35,792 bases of DNA from assembly GCA_947629535.1 (NCBI GenBank), contig CANREC010000007.1:1-35792 (forward strand). The letters are read 5' to 3'. Shown piece after piece: positions 7,522 to 15,991 of the stretch. Below the pieces are notes generated by a model that saw only the letters and a list, made by a program, of their open reading frames with translations, made no database searches and had not been told where the DNA came from. How positions within the stretch are numbered: the stretch's first letter is position 1; every line of letters starts with the position of its first letter. The stretch is from an uncultured Clostridia bacterium. Lineage in GTDB: Bacteria; Bacillota; Clostridia; Christensenellales; Borkfalkiaceae. The position numbers and the translations under genes are program-made.

Positions 7522-9191
7522 AATACGTTGTTGATGAGAACACGCTCCTCGCTTACAAACATCACGGAATGCACGTCCTCGAAATCTTCGAGACTGGGCC
7601 CGCCCTCTTGCTTGAAATCGCTTGCGTCGAGAAGGATGTCCTTCCACTTCCCTCCGCCCTCGATATGTACTTCGCAGCTATAGCCCTTATCGCTTTCACT
7701 GCGGAAGAAAGTGATGCGGAGAGTGCTCTTCTCCTCGCTCCACGCGTCGAATCCGAAGGACGCGGAAGGCGGCGCCTTATATCCGTCCTCACCCACGCGG
7801 TAGGTGATCATGCCGAAATCGGAAGTGATGCCCATGATCCCGCCGTAACCGGGAAGAAGATGCACGTCCGTCTCGTTGTCCGCATGGAAACAGTCCGCGA
7901 CGGCTTTCGCGCCGAGACAATAGCCCGTAAACCCGTTTCTGCCGTCCGCATTGGTATAGATGATGCGGGAGGCGAGGCGGGTATTGGGATATTCTTTTTC
8001 CACATTGAACTCGAGGATCTTCGACGTCACCGAGAAATTGTTGGAGTATTGGACAAAGGCATAGACGAGCGTTTTCTTGCACCCTTTATAGAGGCAGAGC
8101 GGGACCTTTCCGACATTCTCCTTCAAATTTTCCCTCTTCCCGAGGACGCGCGTCCAGTCGCGGGCGCGGCTCCCCGCCACTTTTTCGGTATAGAAGATAC
8201 CGAAGTCGCGGATCTCCCCCTCCTCGTCGAAGATCACTTTTGCGATGAGATCCCCCTTTTCATCCTCTTCGATGGAGACGTCGATGGGCTTGGAGATAAA
8301 GACGGAGCGGCCCTTCAGATATTTATGCAAGAAGAGCTCGATATCCAAAAAGGAGTGCGAACCGATGAGACCGTTCCCGTGTGCGGAGAAGAGGATCGCC
8401 TTCTCGACGTCGGGCCCGATCTGGTTGAACGTATCATAGACGCGCTCGTAATTGTATTTTCTGTCGTTGATGGCCGAGAGAAGAAGAACGGGACACTTGA
8501 TATAGGGCGCATAGCTCTGGGAATCGATGCCCGCGATGAAACGGTGCTGTTCGTCGTCGAATGCGCGTGCCTGCACGTCGCCGAACCGATCCACATCGGT
8601 GTAGGCGAGCCAGCCCGCCGCGCAGACGGAGACGAAACAGGCAAGCGGCACATAGGGCGCGACCTTGAAGAGCACTTCGCCGCCCGTTCTGAGGCCGACT
8701 GCCCCGACGGCGGTCACTTCGCGGAGAGAGATAAGATATTTATATGCATAGCGTGCGACCGCCGCCCATTCGTACCAGCACGTCTCGCTCGCATCGGTCT
8801 CGACGCGGGTCATGCGCTCGGATACGCGGAGATAGTTCGCATGGTCCACATCCGAGGGATAAATGGTGCAGGGCTCCTGCGTCCCCTTGTCTCCGCAATA
8901 GTCCACGCAGAGAACGCCGTACCCCTTATCGGTAAGACGGCGCACAAAGTCTCTGTCAAAGGGCTTTCCCGCCTCGAACAGGACCATGACGGCGGGGAAA
9001 GTCTCCTCACCGGGCGAATAGAGTTCCGCATAGATGCGGACTCTCCCTTCTTTTGTCTGCCGCCCCGAGAAGTATACCTGACGCTTGATCACGTTCTCTT
9101 CTTTGACTTCGAAGATCATTTCCCCGTCGAGGGGAAGTTCATCGTCAAAGTCCCGCCAAAGAGTCACAGGGGTCAAAATAGGATTGCTCAT
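7512..9191 (-). CDS. Alpha/beta-hydrolase-like protein lacking the usual nucleophile
   Basis: A 559-residue protein. Residues about 45-300 follow an alpha/beta-hydrolase layout like acetyl xylan esterases and dipeptidyl-peptidase-type hydrolases: PAVMVLFEAG, then GYGVLCVDYCG, the elbow at GLRTGG (166-171), CPVLLLSAINDRK near the usual acid, and a late SAHGNGLIGSHSFL region. At the elbow the family expects GxSxG, but here the central residue is Arg, so normal serine hydrolysis looks impossible. The C-terminal ~240 residues look like a beta-rich accessory domain. No signal peptide. The ATG at 9191 with GGAGTGAGGAAA before it was preferred over a GTG at 9200 that would overlap the sbcC stop. Function unknown. 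Confidence 0.75.
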   Translation of the reverse strand: MSNPILTPVTLWRDFDDELPLDGEMIFEVKEENVIKRQVYFSGRQTKEGRVRIYAELYSPGEETFPAVMVLFEAGKPFDRDFVRRLTDKGYGVLCVDYCGDKGTQEPCTIYPSDVDHANYLRVSERMTRVETDASETCWYEWAAVARYAYKYLISLREVTAVGAVGLRTGGEVLFKVAPYVPLACFVSVCAAGWLAYTDVDRFGDVQARAFDDEQHRFIAGIDSQSYAPYIKCPVLLLSAINDRKYNYERVYDTFNQIGPDVEKAILFSAHGNGLIGSHSFLDIELFLHKYLKGRSVFISKPIDVSIEEDEKGDLIAKVIFDEEGEIRDFGIFYTEKVAGSRARDWTRVLGKRENLKENVGKVPLCLYKGCKKTLVYAFVQYSNNFSVTSKILEFNVEKEYPNTRLASRIIYTNADGRNGFTGYCLGAKAVADCFHADNETDVHLLPGYGGIMGITSDFGMITYRVGEDGYKAPPSASFGFDAWSEEKSTLRITFFRSESDKGYSCEVHIEGGGKWKDILLDASDFKQEGGPSLEDFEDVHSVMFVSEERVLINNVLWF

Positions 9192-9196
9192 TTTCC

Positions 9197-11767
9197 TCAC
9201 TCCGCAGAGATCCTCGAGCCACGCTCTTCCGTTGCCTTGGCAACAAGGAGCTTGCGCTCGATCCTATGCTTTAATTCCTCCACATGGGAGATGATTCCGA
9301 TACTGAAATTCTTGCTCTTGAGTTTCTCGAGACTGTCCATGACGGTATCCACGAGTTTCTCGTCCAATGTGCCGAATCCCTCGTCCAGAAAGAAAAATTC
9401 TATGGGACGGGCGGACCGCGTGCATATCTCCGAGCTCAATGCAAGGGCGAGAGACAGAGAGACGAGGAAGGTCTCTCCGCCCGAGAGCGTGCTCACCGCT
9501 CGCAGGGCGCCGCCGTTGAAGTTGTCCCCCACGCCGAACCCGCCTGCGACATAGCGGAGAAAATATCTTCCGCCCGTCAGGGAAAGGAGCTGAACGCTCG
9601 CGTTACAGGCGACCGTCTGCAGGTACTCTTCCGCCACGAACTCCATGAATTTTCCGCCGCGCAAAAGGCTTGTGAGCTGTTGGGCGGTCTCCGATGCCTT
9701 CTGTTTCTTCCGATATTCCGTCTCGAGCTCTTCCTTCTCGGAGAGCATGCCGACGATGCGTTTTTCGGTCTCTTTCAGAACGGCGAGACGGCCTGCGTTC
9801 CCGTCCCGTTCCTCCTCGAGGGAGACGATCTCCCGCTGCAGGGCGAGAAGTCTTTCCTCGGTCGCCTGCGAGTAGTCGTCATCCTTGAGTTCCTCATACT
9901 TTGAGGAGACGGCCGCCGCCCTATCCCTGTATTCCGAAAAAAGACGGTTGGCATTTTCGGCGTCGCCGTAACGGGCAAGAAGGCCTTCAGCCTCTTCGAC
10001 GCTTTGGAATTTTTCAAGCATGCGGGAAAGTCTCTCTTCGGCCTTATGCAGGGCGTCTTTCCGCGCCGCGCCTTCGGCCTCGCAGGATGCAAGGGCGACC
10101 TGTGCAGCATTCATCCCGCGCTCTGCCTGCATCTTTGCGGCGAGATGTCTATCCCGCTCTGACTTCTTTTCGGCAAGCTGCACTTGCATCTCGCGGAAAT
10201 CTGACGTATCCCCCATTCTCTCCTTGCAGGACGCGACCGTCTTTTGGAGCGAGGAGATCTTTTCAGCCAAGGCGCTGAGCCTGCTTTGCTCCAGAAGATA
10301 TGTGTTCTGTGCGCTCTCGAGGTCGAGCCGCGCCTGTTCGGACGCCTTCATGGCCCTCTCACGTCTCTCAAAGGCCGCTTTCAGGTCCGAAAAGTCCAAT
10401 TTCTCGCCTTCGGAGAGTTTGGAATAGCGGGCGACGAGCGGAGCGCTGTCAGGCAGGATGACGGGGTACTTTTGCTCCAATTTCTTTATTTCCGATGCGA
10501 AACGTTCGTATTCCCCCCTGTAGAGGGCGTCCTTCTGCGCCGCAAGGAAAGCGTACAGATCCCCGTGACCGAGCTGTTGCTGCAATGCGAGGAGCTGTTT
10601 GAGTTGATTTTCGTAATCGGGATCGACGGATCTCTTCTTCAGTGTTTCGTACTGCGACCGTGCGGATAAGAGCTCCTTCTCCGCGGCCGCCTTTTCCCGC
10701 ATGGCACGTTCCGCGAGCTCCGCCCTTCCGCACTTTGCCGTCAGGCTCTCGATCTCGGCGGAGGCCTGCGTTTCATCGTAGGCGGACGCCTGTGCAAGGA
10801 GACATTTTGCTTCCTCGGCCCTCTGCCGCGCGAAATCAAGGCGGCGGTCGGTTTCGGCGCTGAGCCGTTCGCATTCCCGTCTCTCCCGTTCGGCGGAGAC
10901 GATCTCCTTGGCCGCGCCGAGGCGGCCGAGCTCCCCTTCCATACGGGCCATCTCTTCTCTCTTTGCGTCGAGAGCGGCCTTTTGGGCGCAGACCTTCTCA
11001 AATTCCTTCCGTCTGTCCGAAAGGGCATGAAGTTTCTTTTCTTCGGCACGTTTCGATCCGATCTTATCCCGATAAGCGGTCTCAGCCTCGCTCCGCGCGC
11101 CGATCTCTGCGGCAACGGCTCCGAGCTTTTCCTTCGAGATTTCTGCGTATTGCAAGAGACGGGCGGCGAGGATCTCCGTCTCCTTCATCAGCTCGGCGCT
11201 CCGTGCGGACGCGCGATGAAAGAGATTGCCGCCGAACCGCTCCAGATCGAAGAGGCGGGAGACGATATCGAGCCGTTCACGCGGCGCCTCTTTGATAAAA
11301 CGGGCAAATTCCCCCTGCGGCAGGGCGATACACTTCTCAAAATCGTCCTGTTTCAGCCCGATGACGCCGAGGAGAAAGGCATTTCCCTCCCTGACGCCGC
11401 TCGATTTTGTGACGAGCTTTCCGTCCGTTTCCTCATAGACGACGAGGGACTGGGAAGGGGTGCCGTCCTTTTTCCGCTTGATCTCCCGTTCCACGCGGTA
11501 AGTGCGGCGGGCGCCGTCGTAAAAGATCTCAAAGACAAAGACAACATTCCCCTTTTCACAGCGGAAGTTGATAAAATCGGCCGAATTGGCGGCGCGGGTA
11601 ACGGAGCCGTACAGCGCAAAGCCGATGCTATCCAAAATGGTGCTTTTCCCCGAGCCCGTATCTCCGAAGATCCCGAAGAGCCCTTGGTCGAGTAAATTTT
11701 CAAAATCGATGACGGCGGGTTCGGAGAAGGAATTGATCCCGCAAAACGCAAGATATTTGGGTTTCAT
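9197..11767 (-). CDS. sbcC: SbcC nuclease subunit, SMC/Rad50-like ATPase
   Basis: An 856-residue ATPase that works with SbcD to cut hairpins and process DNA ends. The N-terminal half-ATPase contains Walker A GDTGSGKST (35-43). A long coiled-coil region rich in Glu, Arg, Lys and Ala follows. The C-terminal half-ATPase has the signature STLSGGETF (from about 759), Walker B IEFFFLDEGFGTLD (about 791-804) and the H-loop IISH (about 828). It is shorter than E. coli SbcC (about 1050), and no CxxC zinc hook is seen in the coiled coil. The gene overlaps sbcD by 4 bases (ATGA), the usual arrangement. Confidence 0.95.
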   Translation of the reverse strand: MKPKYLAFCGINSFSEPAVIDFENLLDQGLFGIFGDTGSGKSTILDSIGFALYGSVTRAANSADFINFRCEKGNVVFVFEIFYDGARRTYRVEREIKRKKDGTPSQSLVVYEETDGKLVTKSSGVREGNAFLLGVIGLKQDDFEKCIALPQGEFARFIKEAPRERLDIVSRLFDLERFGGNLFHRASARSAELMKETEILAARLLQYAEISKEKLGAVAAEIGARSEAETAYRDKIGSKRAEEKKLHALSDRRKEFEKVCAQKAALDAKREEMARMEGELGRLGAAKEIVSAERERRECERLSAETDRRLDFARQRAEEAKCLLAQASAYDETQASAEIESLTAKCGRAELAERAMREKAAAEKELLSARSQYETLKKRSVDPDYENQLKQLLALQQQLGHGDLYAFLAAQKDALYRGEYERFASEIKKLEQKYPVILPDSAPLVARYSKLSEGEKLDFSDLKAAFERRERAMKASEQARLDLESAQNTYLLEQSRLSALAEKISSLQKTVASCKERMGDTSDFREMQVQLAEKKSERDRHLAAKMQAERGMNAAQVALASCEAEGAARKDALHKAEERLSRMLEKFQSVEEAEGLLARYGDAENANRLFSEYRDRAAAVSSKYEELKDDDYSQATEERLLALQREIVSLEEERDGNAGRLAVLKETEKRIVGMLSEKEELETEYRKKQKASETAQQLTSLLRGGKFMEFVAEEYLQTVACNASVQLLSLTGGRYFLRYVAGGFGVGDNFNGGALRAVSTLSGGETFLVSLSLALALSSEICTRSARPIEFFFLDEGFGTLDEKLVDTVMDSLEKLKSKNFSIGIISHVEELKHRIERKLLVAKATEERGSRISAE

Positions 11768-12912
11768 TCTCCCTCCGCAAGCAGGCTCAAAAATGCCGCC
11801 TTCAACGCATCGTCCGGCTCACTTGCAAACCGTGAACGGTAATATTCCGAAAAGAGTTCCTCATCGGACATGCGGGAACGCATGAGAGGCGTGTCCCCGT
11901 CCGAAACTTCGACGTCGGTGACCGTATGCACAAGTCCGCTGTTCGCCTCTTTCAGCATCGCGAGGTCCTCCCGCACGAGCGGTTTCGTTAGATGCAATGT
12001 CAGTTCGATCCAGACGTCCTCGCCGTATTTTTTGAGCAGTTCGGCCCCCTCTTCGGGGCCGTTCGCCTCCAGACGGATGAGCCGTTTCCCCCCTTCTACG
12101 GGGATCTTTTCGGCAATTTTGACTTCGTCTTTGTCCGTTTCGAGAAGGTAGACGGTCTTGTCGGGCTTCTCGTCGAAAGAATATTGCAACAGAGAGCCGC
12201 AATAGTGGGCATTCCCCATGCTTTGACGCTTGTGAAGATGACCGAGGGCGACATAGCAATCGCGGGGGAACACGGAGAGCGGCACAGCTCTGGCCCCGCC
12301 GAGTTCGATGCTCCGCTCGCTGTCGCTCACCTGCCCGCCCTGCACAAACAGATGCGTGAGCAGGATATGCGGCCCGCCCTTGAAACATTCGTCTCCCTTT
12401 CCGATCCAGCGGGCGACGCGGTCGGGGTAAGATTCCTCTGTCTTTTCTTCCTTGAGCCTCGCCTCGTTCGGATAGGGAAGGACGTTGATATAGACTTTTT
12501 CACCGTCCGCATTTTCGATGACGATATAGTTTTCCCCCGACGCGGCGGCACGCACGGGACGGTTCCCCGAAACGTCCGCGCGGAACGCTCTCCCGCCGAA
12601 GATATAGACCCCGTCGCTCTCGGCAAGGGGTGCGGAAGAGGCAAGGCGGATCCCGTCGTCATGGTTTCCGCTGACGATCACGACCGCACGTCTCTCGCCC
12701 GCTAATTTTTTGACGGCACTGAAAAAGAGCTCCTCGGCCTCCGCGGAGGGAAGAAAGGTGTCGAATACGTCCCCTGCGACGAGAACGAGATCGACCTTCC
12801 TTTCCTCGCAGAGCTCCGCAAGGAAACCGAGCGCTTTCTCCTGTTCGGGAAGCCGCTCCCTATCGAAGAGCCGCTTTCCGAGATGCCAATCGGACGTATG
12901 AAGAATTCGCAT
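11764..12912 (-). CDS. sbcD: SbcD nuclease subunit, Mre11-like
   Basis: A 382-residue manganese-dependent phosphoesterase, partner of SbcC. The metal motifs are in order: SDWHLG (Asp8, His10), LVAGDVFDT, VIVSGNHDD, LLTHLF and ALGHLHKRQ. The remaining ~130 residues form the capping and SbcC-binding part. The start MRILHTSDWHLG at 12912 was chosen over an ATG 36 bases upstream because the family begins exactly so. The ribosome binding site (GATAGGTCT) is weak. It is the first gene of the minus-strand run and has its own promoter at 12985-13013. Confidence 0.95.
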   Translation of the reverse strand: MRILHTSDWHLGKRLFDRERLPEQEKALGFLAELCEERKVDLVLVAGDVFDTFLPSAEAEELFFSAVKKLAGERRAVVIVSGNHDDGIRLASSAPLAESDGVYIFGGRAFRADVSGNRPVRAAASGENYIVIENADGEKVYINVLPYPNEARLKEEKTEESYPDRVARWIGKGDECFKGGPHILLTHLFVQGGQVSDSERSIELGGARAVPLSVFPRDCYVALGHLHKRQSMGNAHYCGSLLQYSFDEKPDKTVYLLETDKDEVKIAEKIPVEGGKRLIRLEANGPEEGAELLKKYGEDVWIELTLHLTKPLVREDLAMLKEANSGLVHTVTDVEVSDGDTPLMRSRMSDEELFSEYYRSRFASEPDDALKAAFLSLLAEGE

Positions 12913-12955
12913 AGACCTATCAAAAAAGAAATTTTTCGGCTGCGTCAAAAAGGCA

Positions 12956-12984
12956 TTGCCTTTCGGCGCAGTTTATGATATACT
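12956..12984 (+). promoter_or_regulatory. Promoter for the DnaD-family gene
   Basis: TTGCCT at 12956-12961, a 17-base spacer and TATACT at 12979-12984 give a good sigma-A promoter. The start codon of the rightward gene is 65 bases downstream. Confidence 0.75.
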
Positions 12985-13013
12985 ATTATACATCTTCACT
13001 TGGAAAAAAGCAA
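12985..13013 (-). promoter_or_regulatory. Promoter for the sbcD-sbcC run
   Basis: On the minus strand TTGCTT (13008-13013), a 17-base spacer and a perfect TATAAT (12985-12990) form a sigma-A promoter. Its -10 box directly abuts the -10 box of the rightward promoter, so the two polymerases would compete. Confidence 0.75.
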
Positions 13014-13049
13014 GCGTTTCGGTAAAAAACGGAAGAAAGAGAGGATAAG

Positions 13050-14762
13050 ATGTCTTTCTGCACTTACTCGGGCGAAATCACCGCCAACATGTTCACAAGC
13101 GTGGAAAACCAATTCATCGTCAAGTACCTGCCGCAGGCCGACGGAGACGCCGTGCGGGTATACCTGTACGGCCTGTACCTCTGCCAATGCGCACAGGATT
13201 TCGATGCGGAGAGCACATCGAAACTTCTGCGGATCCCCACGGAACGGCTCAGGGAGATCTTTGTTTTTTGGGAAGAATGCGACCTCGTGCAGATCCTCTC
13301 GAAAGATCCCCTCTTCGTCCAGTATCTTCCCGTCAACAATGCGGTCGGAAAGCCCAAGACCATCCGTCCCGAAAAATACGCCGATTTCAACCGTGCGCTC
13401 TATAAGATATTGCAGAGCTCGGGCAAAGACTTCAAACCCTATGAGATGCAGCGCATCTTCGAATTCCTCGAAAAGGAACCGATGGAACAGCAGGCCTTTC
13501 TCCTCGTCGCAGAATACTGTGCCCGAAAGAGCGGGAGCGCCCTCTCCTGCAACCATATCTTGAACAAGGCGCAAAAACTTTGTGCCGAGCACATCTACAC
13601 ATACGAACAGGCCGAGAGCTATTTCTCCGATTACAACGTCCACGAAAAGGACCTTGCACACATCTTCACCCTTCTCGGGATATACAAAAAACCGCGGGAA
13701 GAGGATTATGCCTATCTCGAAAAATGGCTCTCGCGCGGGGCCGAGCTCAAGGCCGTCTTTGCGGCGGCGGAGCACCTCAAAAAGGGCACATTACAGACGC
13801 TCGACGTCATCATGGAAGAGCTCTTCGAAAAGGACTGTGCGACCGAAGAGACGGCGCATGAATACCTTGCCCGCAGGGCTGAAGTGACAGAAGTCGTATT
13901 CAAAGTCGCACGGAAATTGGGCATAAAGGTACAAAATCCCCGCCCGTACGCCGATGAATACTGCGAAAAATGGTTGGAACGCGGATATGACGCAGAGAGC
14001 CTGTCCCTTCTCGCCACCGTCTTTATGCGCATGGGATACGGCTTTGCGGAGATGGACGCCGCCCTCGATTCGCTCTATCGCGACGGGATCGTCGAGGAAC
14101 AGGGCGTCAGGGCCTACTGCGCCGCCCGCGACGGGGAAATGAAACTTTTGCAGCGCATCCAGAACGAATGCGGCGTCGTCAAAAAGACACAGTCCACCCT
14201 CGACATGATCGCGGCATGGCGCGGCTGGAATTTCTCGGATGAGATGATCGTCGAGGCCGCAAAGCGGAGCGGGAATGCCTCGCACCCCATCTCATACATG
14301 AATAAACTCCTTTCCGAGTGGAAACGGGCGGGCGCCTTCGTCCTCTCCGACATTCCAGAAAAGGCCCCTTCCGCCCCCGCCGTCACGGCCTACAAGAGCG
14401 AGGCGGCGATCGCGGCCGACAAGCGGACGGAGCGGGAGAGATTCTACGCTGCAAGGAGACAGGCAGCGCTTTCCGCGGCAGAGGCGGCAAGGGAGAAGGC
14501 CGAGCGCGACGAAACATTTAAGAGCGCCGACGCGGCATGCAGAAAGAACGAGATCGAGCTCGCGCGGGCAGAAGTCTACTCCCCCGAAAAGGCGGAAACA
14601 TTGAGAAAACTCTTGCAGGACGCCAAAGCGGCAAGAAAAAATGCCCTTGCGCGGCTCGGGCTCTCCGATGAGGACTTTGCGCCAAAGTTCGCCTGCGCAA
14701 AGTGTTCGGACACAGGGTATCTGCCGAACGGAAAGGCGTGCGATTGCTATAAAAACAAATAG
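13050..14762 (+). CDS. DnaD-family replication protein with C-terminal loader-type zinc domain
   Basis: A 570-residue protein. The N-terminal ~120 residues resemble the winged-helix part of DnaD/DnaB(Bsu) primosome proteins (KYLPQADGDAVRVYLYGLYL). Three DnaD-like helical repeats seem to follow, near residues 222-260 (YLEKWLSRG), 304-345 (YCEKWLERG) and 384-428 (MIAAWRGWNFSDEMI). The charged coiled region 460-545 and the ending CAKCSDTGYLPNGKACDCYK (Cys549, 552, 564, 566) look like the N-terminal zinc domain of DnaC/DnaI helicase loaders. The protein stops exactly where their AAA+ domain would begin. AGAGGATAAG precedes the ATG. It probably acts in primosome assembly or DnaB loading. No AAA+ partner gene is adjacent. 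Confidence 0.85.
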   Translation: MSFCTYSGEITANMFTSVENQFIVKYLPQADGDAVRVYLYGLYLCQCAQDFDAESTSKLLRIPTERLREIFVFWEECDLVQILSKDPLFVQYLPVNNAVGKPKTIRPEKYADFNRALYKILQSSGKDFKPYEMQRIFEFLEKEPMEQQAFLLVAEYCARKSGSALSCNHILNKAQKLCAEHIYTYEQAESYFSDYNVHEKDLAHIFTLLGIYKKPREEDYAYLEKWLSRGAELKAVFAAAEHLKKGTLQTLDVIMEELFEKDCATEETAHEYLARRAEVTEVVFKVARKLGIKVQNPRPYADEYCEKWLERGYDAESLSLLATVFMRMGYGFAEMDAALDSLYRDGIVEEQGVRAYCAARDGEMKLLQRIQNECGVVKKTQSTLDMIAAWRGWNFSDEMIVEAAKRSGNASHPISYMNKLLSEWKRAGAFVLSDIPEKAPSAPAVTAYKSEAAIAADKRTERERFYAARRQAALSAAEAAREKAERDETFKSADAACRKNEIELARAEVYSPEKAETLRKLLQDAKAARKNALARLGLSDEDFAPKFACAKCSDTGYLPNGKACDCYKNK

Positions 14763-14778
14763 TATGTCTGTCATACTA
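14760..14778. other. Small hairpin after the DnaD-family gene
   Basis: TAGTATG at 14760-14766 pairs with CATACTA at 14772-14778 around a five-base loop. It begins at the stop codon and precedes the real terminator by about 60 bases. Similar AGTAC/GACATAAT words follow at 14798-14820. The role is unknown; it may protect the 3' end of the transcript or bind a protein. Confidence 0.4.
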
Positions 14779-14840
14779 TTCGAAAAATCCGCATTAAGAT
14801 AGTACTATGCGTGACATAATAGCAAAAAACCACAGGAAAA

Positions 14841-14876
14841 TCGGCCCGAAAGCTCATTTCGGACCGACTTTTTTTA
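14841..14876 (+). terminator. Bidirectional intrinsic terminator
   Basis: Arms TCGGCCCGAAA (14841-14851) and TTTCGGACCGA (14857-14867) pair with one C-A mismatch around a short loop. On the plus strand a run of T follows. On the minus strand the hairpin lies directly after the ylmC stop and is followed by TTTTCC and a later TTTTTT run. It separates the two convergent genes. Confidence 0.8.
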
Positions 14877-15203
14877 TTCATATTCTCCGTAATCTCTCCT
14901 GTCGCCGTAGTGCGGCGGCGGGGGCGGCGGAGGCGCATCGTCCCATCTCCCCCTCTTCTTTTCCGATTTGGGGGCGGCCTTGATGTCGACGAGCACGACG
15001 TCCACACCGATTTTTTTGACGCATTTGAGATCGATGAAGAGGTCCGCTTTCCCCCAGCGGAAACCCTTTCCCCCGGGAACGACGATGCCCTGCACCTTTC
15101 CCTCGGGATAGCTGAACACGATATCGCAAACCTTCCCGAGACGTTTGCCGTCGGTGAGGTTCACAGTTTCCATTTTCCTTAAATCCGAAAAAGCGGTATC
15201 CAC
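14874..15203 (-). CDS. PRC-barrel protein, YlmC/YmxH sporulation-associated family
   Basis: A 109-residue protein. The first ~80 residues follow the YlmC/YmxH pattern: FSDLRKMETVNLTDGKRLG, then VCDIVFSYPEGKVQGIVVPG, then LKCVKKIGVDVVLVDI. These PRC-barrel proteins are widespread in spore formers; their role is poorly known. The tail is unusual: a basic stretch, eight prolines in all around residues 90-97, and a Tyr/Arg/Asp-rich end. The GTG start at 15203 keeps the conserved FSDL segment but has no clear ribosome binding site and lies just after TACAAT. An ATG at 15173 with AAGGAAA is the alternative start and would cut off those residues. Confidence 0.8.
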   Translation of the reverse strand: MDTAFSDLRKMETVNLTDGKRLGKVCDIVFSYPEGKVQGIVVPGGKGFRWGKADLFIDLKCVKKIGVDVVLVDIKAAPKSEKKRGRWDDAPPPPPPPHYGDRRDYGEYE

Positions 15204-15331
15204 GTTTTATTGTATGCGCCTTTCGCCAAAAGTTGACATTTTTCCGCAACGGCCGTATCCCCCCCTCTCTCACTTTCGGAACGTATCCGCATACACTATA
15301 CTGCGGGGGACTTCAGCAAAAGAGGATCCGT

Positions 15332-15991
15332 ATGGGAAAAACAAAAGAAAGGCGCTCGCGCGCCCGCAAGATCATTCAATTTGCCGCGCTCGCGTTCCTG
15401 CTGCTCTGTGCTGTAGGCGGGATCGCAGCGATACAGTGTTTTCTCGGTGAAGGCGGGTTGTTCGGCTACAGCGCACGGCTCGTCATGTCCTCATCGATGG
15501 AGAAAGATCCTGAGACCGATCCGTACGGGAATAGCATTCGGGATATTCCCGTGAGAAGTCTTATCGTCATAAAACTCGTTCCGACCGAATACGAGGCCCA
15601 ATTTCATTTTTACTCAGAGATCCGTGAAGGAGACGTACTGACGTTTGACTACAGCGTCTTGGACGGTACCGTCGCGATCACGCACAGAGTGCAGCATGTC
15701 GAGCGAAACGGAGACGTGTTCACGTTCACGCTGAGCGGCGACAACGGAAACGATGCCGCGGCGCAAGTGATCGACACGTCTGCAAATGGTTCCGACCGCA
15801 TCATCGGCAAGGTCGTCTATTGCAGCTATGCGCTCGGCGTCACGGTCTGCCTTCTGCGCGACCCTCTGTTTCTCTTCGGCCTATGCGCCGCCGTGTTGTT
15901 CGCATGCCTATTGCGAACGCTCCTTCGGAGCAAACGCACAGCGTCAAGAGCGCCGAAGTCCCTCCGCATCGGAGGGAAAAATGAAAAATAA
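15332..15991 (+). CDS. sipW: Signal peptidase I, SipW (ER) type
   Basis: A 219-residue membrane protease. The Ser nucleophile is Ser55 in MSSSMEKD. The general base is His118 in AITHRVQ instead of the bacterial Lys, and SGDNGN holds the conserved Asp137. This Ser-His arrangement is that of eukaryotic, archaeal and SipW-type enzymes (S26B). Membrane segments lie at about residues 14-38 and 163-195, and the C-terminus is basic. SipW of B. subtilis processes TasA and TapA. Here a TasA-like gene overlaps the 3' end by 11 bases, so the pair is almost certainly functional together. AGAGGATCCGT precedes the ATG. Confidence 0.92.
   Translation: MGKTKERRSRARKIIQFAALAFLLLCAVGGIAAIQCFLGEGGLFGYSARLVMSSSMEKDPETDPYGNSIRDIPVRSLIVIKLVPTEYEAQFHFYSEIREGDVLTFDYSVLDGTVAITHRVQHVERNGDVFTFTLSGDNGNDAAAQVIDTSANGSDRIIGKVVYCSYALGVTVCLLRDPLFLFGLCAAVLFACLLRTLLRSKRTASRAPKSLRIGGKNEK

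Noticed and set aside
14763-14873. Missing AAA+ part of a helicase loader directly after the DnaD-family gene
   Set aside because: Looked for in all frames after the stop codon; only hairpins and a terminator are present, so there is no split or frameshifted loader here.
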